64,000 nucleotides of DNA from Romanomermis culicivorax (lineage: Eukaryota > Nematoda > Enoplea > Mermithida > Mermithidae), in the NCBI GenBank assembly GCA_963922205.1, contig CAWUHX010000281.1, forward strand, positions 248,001 to 312,000, in the 5' to 3' direction. A program made the translations under genes and the position numbers. Positions 45,940 through 55,010 of this stretch are shown here, in pieces. A model generated the notes under the pieces. It worked only from the letters and a program-made list of their open reading frames with translations, was not told the DNA's origin and did no database searches. The first letter of the stretch is position 1; each line of letters begins with the position of its first letter.

Positions 45940-48894
45940 CACTATATTTGGGGTAAAAAGGCCCCCAAAACAGATGTGGGCACTTCCTACAGATTTTCCG
46001 TACATTGCAGCCACATCTCCAGTCTTTTGCGCCATAGTAATGCCACCAAAGAAAAGCCCATCCCTGACCAATCCTTTAAAATCACCCTAAACTACATCAC
46101 CAATTAAATCTCTGCCGACAAATGCAAGTTGGATTTGGCCCGATATTTTGTACACTTTTTCCAACTGCACGTTGAGTTTGTCATTGTTCGTCATAATCAT
46201 CTCCTTCACCAGTTCGTCATGAATTTTGACACTATCATTCTCTTGATTATATTCTACTTCATCGTGATGTGTCATTGAGGAACAAACCAAAAAACTGTTG
46301 CGTTTTCATCTTCAGGATATGCGTTTGCATATTTTTCAGACATCATCAGTTGTGAACCACTGTGTTTCTTGATCTAACCCAATGATGACAATTTGATCAG
46401 TTCGGGCATTGTAGCCTATGCTCATCAAATGGCCTGGATCAACTTGTCCAGAGGCCAGGACAGAACGAGCGACATCTTGCTCTCCACTGGCAAACTTGAA
46501 AAAAATCTTTTTGATCTGATTATGCCTTCGACCTGGATATAGTACCTCTCCTTTTTGATGCTTCCATTCCAATATTTCTTTATACCGCTATACACAAGAA
46601 TGGGAGGCCATTCCAGCAAAATACATGTGAAGGTTGGAATATATTTCAGGAATATGTCTGATATTGTGTATCAAGCTTTCTAGAGTACATTGCAGTTTGC
46701 GTATTGTGCCATTTGGTGGTGCCTCATGTGAACCACTAACCATTTTTTGAAGGATGTTATTGAATTGAAGAGGACCATGAGCTTCGAAATGAAGTGCTTG
46801 TTGCAGATCACAGTTTAATATCATTGATACCAAAATTTCAAATCCAGGCTCGAAGTTCAACTGCAAAATGTCATGTTGAGGAGTGTTTTCAGTCAGTGTT
46901 CCTGGATTATTCTTACCTACTGCATCAAAAGATATCCAAATTTTGACACCATCGTAATCAAATATCATGGATTCGAGTAGACTTCTGGGTAATCCAATTG
47001 ACACGTACATATGGGCGCCAAGCACTGTTTTCAACAGTCCAAGTGTAAAGGCTCTCATATGTTCTGTACTGAGCACCCCATGTGATTTTAAAACATTCCT
47101 GATAATTTCAGTATATTATCATTAGAGCACGGATTCTTAAGTGCAAAAAAAGTCCAAATTAAGTGCCTAATTTAGTGCAAAAAAATGGCAAATTAAGAGC
47201 ACAGTTAAGTGCAAAAAAACCAATTTTACACTAATTGTTGGCCTTAATAAATTGCAATAAGACGTTTTAATGGCAGAAAACTGTCAAGTCCAGTTGAAAA
47301 GAAACTTATTGAACATAACAATATTTATTATTTCAATATTTTCAAATGTTAAGCTTTGACGGCGATCAGACAATATTAATTTATATTTAGAAAACAAACG
47401 CTCTACGTCTACATCGTGAACAACATTTTAAATTTAAATTAAAGATTGGAGTCAGAAACAAACCATTGAAGATCAGGATTTTGGCCAAGACTGCTTGTAT
47501 ATTTTCCACGGGCAATTCCATTCAAAAAATCAGACGTATCACCGAAAATTTTCCACTGTTGATCTTCTGTTGAGCTTTCATTAAACCATATTTTTCAAGT
47601 TTTTAACTGTTTCTTCAAGTTTTTAACTGTTCCTCCAAGTTTTTAACTGTTTTCCTTCAAGTTTTTAACTAAAAACGTTTTTAACTTAAAAAAAAGTTTT
47701 TAAGTCTAAAAAAGTTAAAACTAGTTACAAAGTTAAAAATAGTTAAAAAGTTTTTAACTTTTTAACCTTTTTTAACCATGTTTTTTCAAGTTTTTAATTA
47801 AAAACTATGCATTTAGGTGCAACTTTTACAAAAAGTTTAAATTAAGTGTAATTAAGTGCAAGACCCCCCCAAATGAAGTGCAATTAAGTGCTGTTAGTTA
47901 GCATTCTTTTGCATCAGACACCATGGATAATTGTATTTCTAAGCATGGGAAGTATATTCCATCAAAACAAAAGATTAAGTGCAGCACTTAAAAATCCGTG
48001 CTCTAATTATCATGTAGTCCTTACATCCCCTTTTGCCACAATGTCATTGCTCATATCCTAGAAAATATTTTCCAAGCTAAATTTAATGTATCTCCCATCA
48101 ATTTTGTGGTTTTTGTTTATCATTCCGATATTCATTTCATGTATCATGATATCTTTCCTTCTAGCACCTAACAATAGATGATAGCCAGTTGCTTTTTGGT
48201 GGGAAAGTGAACTAAGCATTACTATTGTGCAATCTGTTATCTGGTAAACATGTGGACAGGGTTCCATTTCTATAGGATACAATAGGTAAATGGTTTTGGC
48301 GTAAAATATTGTAGAATGTATATGATATGGCTATGAATATGAATCCCTGGAACAGTGCAGCCTTGGCTATGGGCTCATTATGGGGAAATCACCTTAAACT
48401 CCAATGTGGGATTGTAAAATCCATCATGCTTCACAACGATTCGATCTTGAATTTATTTTTTCTATGGGTTGCCTGGAATAACTCCTCATTGCTGGCTACT
48501 CTCTGCATTTCCGTTTGCTCTGTCAGCTCAAGGAAAGAGATTTTAGATTACATTCTCTCAATATTCTCCATCTCTGAAGTGGCCATCCTTCCACCATTCC
48601 TGAATTTATGGTGAAATGGTCAATGCTCCAATCGTTACTTTTTGGAACCATTTTGACCAAGTATTCAAAACTTTAAATGTCCTTATTTGATGCAACTATC
48701 AATTTTAAATCTTTCGTAGTCTTTTCTAGAACATACTTTTCATATTTTGTCAGAGTACCCAAAGCTTCATCGGTGTTGGGGACATAGAAGATACTATAGA
48801 AAATGATTTCCTCACCCTGCACAACAAATATACGCAAATTATTGTTGCCAAGGGATCGGCCGAGGGTAAAATAAAAAGCCTTGGCCTCGGCCAA
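45940..48894 (-). pseudogene. Large degenerate gene interrupted by a hAT element
   Basis: Reading on the minus strand from 48894, protein-like sequence continues for about 2 kb of host DNA in two frames. Segments include FYVPNTDEALGTLTKYEKYV, MVPKSNDWSIDHFTIN, FLELTEQTEMQRVASNEELF, DCTIVMLSSLSHQKATGYHL, LGAHMYVSIGLPRSLLESM, FDYDGVKIWISFDAVGKNN, FKFASGEQDVARSVLASGQV and GRDLIGDVV. From about 48280 to 45944 one frame is kept, broken only by stop codons (several TGA, TAG and TAA), and the 891-bp hAT insertion with its duplication happens to preserve it. No family recognised. It is dead. Confidence 0.55.
47123..48005 (-). mobile_element. hAT deletion derivative, copy 2
   Basis: It carries the same termini as the copy at 39277, in inverted orientation, flanked by perfect 8-bp duplications ATTATCAT (47115-47122, 48006-48013). 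On the minus strand near 47330-47425 an uninterrupted frame reads VERLFSKYKLILSDRRQSL followed by TFENIE, the hAT C-terminal dimerisation domain. This copy keeps that segment better than copy 1. The rest of the transposase is deleted. It landed in the degenerate gene 45940-48894. Confidence 0.92.
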
Positions 48895-48945
48895 GGCCTC
48901 GACTCGGCTGAGGCCGAGGCCGAGGCTGAGGCCGAGGATTTTTTT
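48855..48945. repeat. GGCCGAGGC-type GC-rich repeat
   Basis: About ten overlapping GGCCTCGGC/GAGGCCGAGGC words form a short palindromic array, the most GC-rich spot of this neighbourhood. It could be the end of a mobile element or slippage product. Confidence 0.5.
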
Positions 48946-49139
48946 AACATGATATTATATTAATAGACTGGTCACTGGTAATACTAATAAGAGACTTCTT
49001 TACTCTTGCCTTTATGATCTTCATCAAGTAATTCAAAACATAAAAAAATTTATTGTATGTAGGTTGAAACTTGAAAGTTAATCATGTTAAAATTGATTAA
49101 CTTTCAAGTTAATCACTGCATCAAAGTGACGGGTTGACT

Positions 49140-49453
49140 CCATAAATTCTACAAAATTTATTTGAAAAAATTCTAAATTTTGAAAAAAATTCTAAATTTT
49201 AAAAAAAATTTAAAATTTAAAAAAATTCAAAATTTCTAAAAAAATTTTAAAATTTAAGAAGCAAACTTTATTTTGAAGAACATTTAAAAAATTCAATACG
49301 ATCGAAAAAAATTTAAAAATTGAAAAAAAATTTTCAATAAATTAAAAAAAAATAAAAAATTTCAAAGAATTCAATTCATAAATAAATTTACTTTAAAAAA
49401 AATTCTAAATTTAAAAAAAAATTTAGAATTTAAAAAAAAAATTTAAAATTTCT
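49140..49453. repeat. AT-only degenerate repeat
   Basis: The sequence is built from AAATTCTAAATTTTGAAAAA-like words with almost no G or C. It ends exactly at the left arm of the TTAGGC-bearing element. Confidence 0.6.
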
Positions 49454-50089
49454 GGTTCCCATATATAATATATAAAGGCTTGAAGTTACGCCCTTGATTA
49501 ACTAGTTTTAGAAATTTGCCACCCATTTTGATTTTTTTTAAGATGGCAATTTTTTTCAAGATGTTATCTTATTTTTTCGAAATGCCGTCAAGCCATCTCG
49601 ATTTTTCCCACGATTATCTTGAGAAAAATGTGATGCATTTCAGAAAATTGCGACGCACTTAAAAAAAGTCGAACATCATAAAAATATCACATCTTGATTT
49701 TTTTGCGATACATCTTGAAACTTTCGCGAAGCATCTTGAAACTTTTGCCATGCGTCTTCAAAAAGATGTTGTGCATCATGCTCGAAGGTAACGATTTTTT
49801 TCATGTGGTAACAAATTTTTTCAAGTAGTAACACTTTTTTTCAAGTATTAACGAGTTTTTTCAAGCGGCCCTTCATTCATTCCATACAAATGACAAACAG
49901 AAATGAATTATCTGCAAAGATCTTGAAATCTTGTGCATTTTTTAATGATTTTTTTGAAATTAACCTGTCTTTACAACAAAGTTAGATACCTTCTGTAAAA
50001 TTGACGAATTTTCAAAAGAGTGATGAAACTGATTTTCTGTGGAGATTAAAAAAATTTACGAAATTTTTATCTAACAAATTTTTCATGAC

Positions 50090-50227
50090 CCGACAATTGA
50101 GCACTGGACAATTGAGCGCCGTCAATTGAGCGCCGACAACTGAGCGCCAAGACAACTGAGCGCCGAGACAATTGAAAGCCAGACAACTGAGCGCCAGACA
50201 ACTGATCGCCGACAACTGAGCACTGTG
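50090..50227. repeat. Minisatellite GACAACTGAGCGCC
   Basis: About ten imperfect units of 12-15 bases (CAATTGAGCGCC, GACAACTGAGCGCC, GACAACTGATCGCC) immediately precede the TTAGGC array. The core CAAYTGAGCG also occurs in the minisatellite at 53995-54215. Confidence 0.85.
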
Positions 50228-50565
50228 GCCTAGGCTTAGGCTTATGTTTATGCTTAGGCTTAGGCTTAGGCTTAGGCTTATGTTTATGCTTAGGCTTAGG
50301 CTTAGGCTTAGGCTTAGGCTTAGGCTTAGGCTTAGGCTTAGGCTTAGGCTTAGGCTTAGGCTTAGGCTTAGGCTTAGGCTTAGGCTTAGGCTTAGGCTTT
50401 GGCTTAGGCTTTGGCTTTGGCTTAGGCTTAGGCTTAGGCTTAGGCTTAGGCTTAGGCTTAGGCTTAGGCTTAGGCTTAGGCTTAGGCTTAGGCTTAGGCT
50501 TAGGCTTAGGCTTAGGCTTAGGCTTAGGCTTAGGCTTAGGCTTAGGCTTAGGCTTAGGCTTAGGC
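50228..50565 (+). repeat. (TTAGGC)n array, nematode telomere hexamer
   Basis: About 56 hexamers of TTAGGC lie on the plus strand. Two early TTATGTTTATGC interruptions and three TTTGGC variants near 50400-50425 are the main deviations. It is interstitial and bounded on the right by the inverted arm of the surrounding element. Long reading frames across it (Lys-Pro or Leu-Ser repeats) are artefacts. Confidence 0.95.
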
Positions 50566-50734
50566 TCAAGATAATCGTGGGAAAAATCGAGATGGCTTGA
50601 CGGCATTTCGAAAAAATAAGATAACATCTTGAAAAAAATTGCCATCTTAAAAAAAATCAAAATAGGTGGCAAATTTCTAAAACTAGTTAATCAAGGGCGT
50701 AACTTCAAGCCTTTATATATTATATATGGGAACC

Positions 50735-51370
50735 CTTCAAAGTAGATTCATGAGGTCAAGGCTTGCTGGCGCAGGATGCCCGTGGTTTTTATCGGAGGGG
50801 GTGGCAGAGGAGGGAGGCTTATTTTGCAAGGGCAACCCTATGCACATATTGGTTTCTCATTAAAACAAATTTTTTTGGGGCTTTTGAGAAAAATGTCAAA
50901 AATTCTTGTTTTTCGCCCAAAATGCGGTAATTTGGGAACCCTATCCAAATTATTGTTTCTTTGTTATGTTGACAAAAGAGAGCAAATGACAAAAAATGTG
51001 CGGTTACATTCGGATCCATTTTATGTTCTTGAAAATCTCGTCAAATTTACGAGTCCTTTCCATTTCATAGTGATGGGTTACTCATTTGATGGAAATGAAC
51101 AGTTGTAAATTATGAAAAACCATCGCTCGTAGCAGACACAACTCATGGGCCCATACTCATAAACTTTATTTTTTGGTGAAAGGGCCACTCATAGCACTCC
51201 TGGACTCGTAATTCCTTGCTGGTAAATTCTGCTTTTTGGTGAGATGGTCATTCCTAGCTCTCTTAACATGGGACTCATAACTCGTGACATTCTAGTTTAA
51301 ATACAGAGTTTTCTGGTGAAACCAGGCCCAGATCACAAGATTTGACATGAATTTAGATTTTTTTTTTGAA
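50735..51370. other. No gene recognised
   Basis: A 110-codon open frame at 50776-51108 has no recognised family or splice context. The phrase ACTCATAAACTTTATTTTTTGG and its variant near 51220 suggest a weak local repeat. Confidence 0.35.
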
Positions 51371-51377
51371 AAATAGG

Positions 51378-51449
51378 GTGCAGCCAGGAGGCGAACCTGG
51401 GTTACCAGCATTCCGGGCTGATGTCCTCACCACTAGACCACCACACTAC
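51378..51449 (-). repeat. tRNA-like sequence (pseudogene or SINE head)
   Basis: On the minus strand GGTCTAGTGGTGAGGAC (A-box region) and CAGGTTCGCCTCC (B box) are correctly spaced. An anticodon arm CAGC/GCTG has loop CCGGAAT and lacks the invariant T33. The phrase GAAAAATAGGGTGCAGCCA flanking it recurs at 51631-51650, so this is probably part of a repeat. Confidence 0.5.
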
Positions 51450-51711
51450 GAGGTGAACCCAGATTAGGGTGCTCCCCTAGGCTACGATTTTGTAGCACAC
51501 AACTCCAATGCTTGGTGGTCGTGAACCTACGACCTTTGGCAAGTAGCAGCATGCCTCCGACCAATGAAGTTGCTAACTTTTTAGAAATGAAAATTATATG
51601 GAATGTTTTGGAGTGAAAATAAGTTTTTGAAAAATAGGGTGCAGCCATCATTCTGATTAAATATATGGAATAGCTGATGAACAACAAAATAATCCAAATA
51701 CGCAGTAGCCC

Positions 51712-52143
51712 CATCTTGGTCTAGTGGTATTCGCCTCTGACTAATAGTATCAGGTATCAGGCTTGATTCCAGGTGTAGCCTCAAAATTGAATTTCTGGTG
51801 ACTGGCGAAGGACCAGATAGCCTTTCATCCTCTCTGGTATAAATAAATTGCGAAGGCGTGCTTGGAGGAATGCTGCTTGCCAGGGTCTACTCAGCCCAGT
51901 TAGCATGTGGATGACAGTGCCGCTAATGAGGAGCCAGGCCTATTCCATTATGAGGTAGGTAGCCAAACGAGTCCTGCTTGTCAGGCAGACTCCAGGCCGT
52001 GGAATGTGGCCTCCACTAGGCGTTAATAAGCACCCAAAGAACGCCTCTCATATAAGGTGGGCACTTGTATGACTGTATAGTCCTGTAAAGCCTACTCTTC
52101 CGGCTATGGGAAAATGGGTAGGTGCACCTGCAAAAATTTGAAA
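51712..52143 (+). mobile_element. tRNA-derived SINE (family 2), copy 2
   Basis: The head is CATCTTGGTCTAGTGGTATT with a degenerate B box (GCTTGATTCC). The body is CTATTCCATTATGAGGTAGG, GTGGCCTCCACTAGGCG, CTCTCATATAAGGTGGGCAC, ending AAATGGGTAGGTGCACCTGC and an A-rich tail. It is collinear with the minus-strand copy at 7840-8275. Confidence 0.8.
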
Positions 52144-52596
52144 AAAATATGCAATATGGGAAAAATGATGCTTACTGGGAACGCGTTACAGGAGGAAGAA
52201 GAATAAGTTTGCAAGATGTTTTTCATGAAAACATCATTAACTTGTTTTCATGTCACATTTGAAGAAATAAAAATTAGATAGATTCAAAAGATAAGGCTAT
52301 AGATGTTGTGTTAAAATGACTCGTGAGAAATAGAGTAGGATTAGTTATATTTAACGAAATTGGGTAAAAACTCGTGGAATACTGTAGTTAGGGGCATAAA
52401 GGAAGTTGGAACCCTCTGCATGTTTAACCTAAAACTGCAACCATTTAGGGTTACATCAAAAAATATGAAACAACATAAAATGCATTTTCTAATATCATGC
52501 ACTATTATGTTATGTACTTATACAATTGCCAATTTTAATATATTGGCCAACTACATAGTGTAAAATAGACAAAAGCAGAATGAAATATAAGCCGCA

Positions 52597-53257
52597 TCAA
52601 TAGCTGCAAGACATTTGAACGTCATGGTGTACGTTGTGGTTCATTGTCACAGAAGAATGAGCATTTCCAGCCGAATCCCAACTCATGTCACCAACAGCCG
52701 GAACTACAGCCTGCTCGAAGGGTTGACATTCCGTTTTGCCGAAATGCAAGCGGTAGTGCCGATTTGCCCAACAGTTGTTCGCTTTTGTGAACACTTTTTG
52801 CAAATTGTAGTCGCCATTATCGTTCGTTTGTACGGCGTCACTGATAGAGGTCCACATGAGCGCTAAAAAGTTTGTAATACAAGGGTAAGGTTCCAAAATT
52901 TGAAACTGATGAAAAAAATAAAACACGGATTTCCATGTAAAATAAGGGAAAATGTGCATTTTCTTCTGATTTCATCTGTCGGATGTAAATCTTGACCCTT
53001 GATCCATACATGAATTAGGCAGAGCTGGCAGAGTGTAGGGAAAGGAATGACATACTTCCAAATCGTTGATCAATGCCCAATTGCAACGTAACGTAGACGC
53101 CACTCTTTGGTCGACCATTGGATGTCACTTTACCAGTGAAGGCGACCGTGCCTTCCATCGCCTTCCATGAGTCTAACATCTCGCAACGTTGACCAGCTGA
53201 TTGCATTATCATCAAGCTCAGGGTGGCCAGAAAGATGGCGAAAATCGAGTTGTTCAT
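52597..53257 (-). CDS. Secreted transthyretin-like protein
   Basis: Exon 1 is 53257-53056 and exon 2 is 52862-52597. The 193-nt intron has a GTATGT donor and a TTTTTAG acceptor; phases agree, giving 155 residues. A signal peptide (MNNSIFAIFLATLSLMIMQS) is followed by a mature domain with FTGKVTSNGRPKSGVYVTL, then NDNGDYNL, NNCWANRHYRLHF and KTECQPFEQ. The early strand with G-x-P-x-x-G-V-x-V-x-L and the later D-x-N-G-x-Y/F-x-L pattern with paired cysteines fit the nematode transthyretin-like family, a large group of secreted proteins mostly of unknown ligand. TTTCAG lies one base before the ATG, so the transcript is probably trans-spliced. The open frame appears intact. The family assignment is by pattern and is moderate. 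Confidence 0.75.
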
Positions 53258-53258
53258 T

Positions 53259-53264
53259 CTGAAA
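53259..53264 (-). promoter_or_regulatory. Probable trans-splice acceptor TTTCAG
   Basis: On the minus strand TTTCAG ends one base upstream of the ATG at 53257. An acceptor with no recognisable upstream exon directly before a start codon is what a spliced-leader site looks like in nematodes. It could instead be an ordinary acceptor for an upstream 5' UTR exon. Confidence 0.5.
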
Positions 53265-53516
53265 CGTGTATTCTAATGTTATTTGATAGATAATAAGAAA
53301 GAAAATGTAAGGGTCTTGTCTTAAAAGAGAAGTATAATCATAGAAAATGCTAATCATTATCGCAATCGCAAATATGAAGTAGAGATCTAACATGGTGTGG
53401 CTAACAGAATCTTAACACCTATTGGTCTTTGAATCTGTTCTCACTGCAACCCTAAGCTTTGGATGCAATGTGTTACCATAGCAGAATTCTTTAGTTTCTG
53501 GGGTAAAACCTGGACC

Positions 53517-53590
53517 TGGTGTCAGGGATGGACATAGTCTATCTAAAGGTTATGCAAATTAGCCATAGTCAAGGATGTCACGCCGATTTG
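53517..53590. repeat. Dispersed repeat, partner at 55949-56020
   Basis: GTGTCAGGGATGGACATAGT, CTATCT and TTATGCAAATTAGCCATAGT match 55949-56020 with few differences. This is followed at 53725-53800 by a minus-strand tRNA-like B box (GGGTTCGAGTC). Probably the end of a SINE or another mobile element. Confidence 0.6.
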
Positions 53591-53994
53591 CATAGTGTAC
53601 ACACACAAAAGGCCCATGCCCGTAAAAGGCCCCTAATAGCCCGTGGAGTATGCCTGATGCATCAATCACTTACTTTTATTTTGAGCCCAGATCCAATGAG
53701 GAAATCAGATTAAATAAAATACGCTGGGTGAGTGACTCGAACCCATGACAATGCAGACCTCCACGCCCTGCAGATGTTTCAGAAACATTACACTGATAGT
53801 GTTTGACCTGCAGGCAGCAACATGAACAGACGGATACAACAGTATGAAAGTTTTTGCTGGATTTCAACTTAGACAGGTTTTGTCTTCATGATAGGAATCA
53901 GGAATAGGATACATAGTAGAGATCCAACATTATCACACCTAAATTCGACAAATTAGTTTGAGTAATCCACATTTTTATGGTAGCTGACCTGAAC

Positions 53995-54215
53995 GGGATA
54001 TTCTCATGTGAACAACGCCCAAGTGAGCCAATGCCCAAATCAGCGATTTCCATGTAGGCGAATCCCAACACAGCGAATTTCCAAGTGAGCGAATTTCCAT
54101 GTTAGGGAATTCCCAAGTGAGCCATTCCCAATTGAGCGATTCTCATGTGAGCGATTCCCAATTGAGCGAATTCCCAAGTGAGCGAATTACCAATTGGGCG
54201 ATTCCAAACGAGTGA
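53995..54215. repeat. Minisatellite, arm 1 of an inverted pair
   Basis: About 13 imperfect 15-17-base units of the form CCCAAGTGAGCGAATT or CCCAATTGAGCGATT. The inverse array lies at 54600-55010, separated by about 385 bases of T-rich DNA. The CAATTGAGCG core is shared with the array at 50090-50227. Confidence 0.85.
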
Positions 54216-54599
54216 TCGAAAATGTAGTAACACTTTCTTCATATTTTCCTTCTTTACCTTATATGTATTTTTGTATGTATTTTTTTCTTCGTTTTTTGTG
54301 TGTACTGTTAATGTTTTCGTTTGTGTATGTCTCCACGTTTTCATCGTTTGTCCTTGCTTTCTTTTATTTTCGTTTTTCTTTTCATCTACTTTTTTTCTTT
54401 TTGCTCATGAAACTACAAATAAGTCCTTATTTTTAATAAGCATGGTCTCCCTTATAGTTCTTTTACAATTCGGTACGCTCTATTTTCTACATAATTTTAT
54501 CGTTTGTGATTTCTCATCTTAGTTTTTGCTTCCAATCTATCCAGATTTTTCCTTTTTTGTCCTTTTTTCACATTTTTTTCTGTCGCTTACTTCGGTATC

Positions 54600-55010
54600 G
54601 TTCCATTGGGAATCCCCCAATAGGGAATTCGCTCACTTGGGAATGCGCTCATTTGGGAATCGCTCTGCTCGGGATCGCCCACTTGAGAATCGCATACTTG
54701 GGAGTTCGCTTACTTGGGAATCGTTCATATGGGAATCGCACAATTGCGAGTTCGCTCACTTGCGAAATTCTCACCTGGGAATCGCTCATTTGAGAATCGC
54801 TCACTTAGGAATCATTCACTTGGGGATCGCTCAGTTTGGAGTCGCCCAATTGGAAATCTCTCACCTGGGAATCGCCACTTGAGAATCACTGACTTGGGAA
54901 TCGCTCAGTTGGGAATCTTTCACCTGGGAGTCGCCCACTTGAGAACCGCCTACTTAGGAATCACTCACTCGAGATCGCTCAGTTGGGAATCCCTCACTTG
55001 GGAATAGACC
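54600..55010. repeat. Minisatellite, arm 2 of an inverted pair
   Basis: About 25 imperfect units of GGGAATCGCTCACTT, TTGGGAATCGCTCA and related forms, the reverse complement of the 53995-54215 units. Open frames across it (repeated LGIAHL or SLTWES words) are artefacts of the repeat. Confidence 0.85.

Larger units (their letters stand above)
49454..50734. mobile_element. TIR element carrying a telomere-repeat array
   Basis: The two 170-bp arms (49454-49623 and 50565-50734) are inverse copies that differ at a single base by eye (C/T in the CCACCCATTT / CCACCTATTT part). The ends are GGTTCCCATATATAATATAT. Between the arms lie about 470 bases with repeated CATCTTGAAAC and TTTTTTCAAGTAGTAAC words, then a GACAACTGAGCGCC minisatellite, then the TTAGGC array, which runs directly into the right arm. 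No open frame encodes a transposase. Flanks share at most CT, so the class is unassigned. The near-identity of the arms implies a recent insertion or conversion. Confidence 0.8.

Noticed and set aside
50012-50672. Long frames of Leu-Ser, Lys-Pro and Leu-Arg repeats on both strands.
   Set aside because: They are translations of the TTAGGC array in different frames and carry no gene signal.
49454-50734. A true chromosome end or an assembly join at a telomere.
   Set aside because: Unique sequence continues on both sides, and the array is bounded on the right by an inverted arm that also occurs on the left.
54178-55007. Overlapping frames of 80-118 codons with repeated LTWE/GIAHL words.
   Set aside because: They arise from the inverted minisatellite and the adjacent T-rich spacer.
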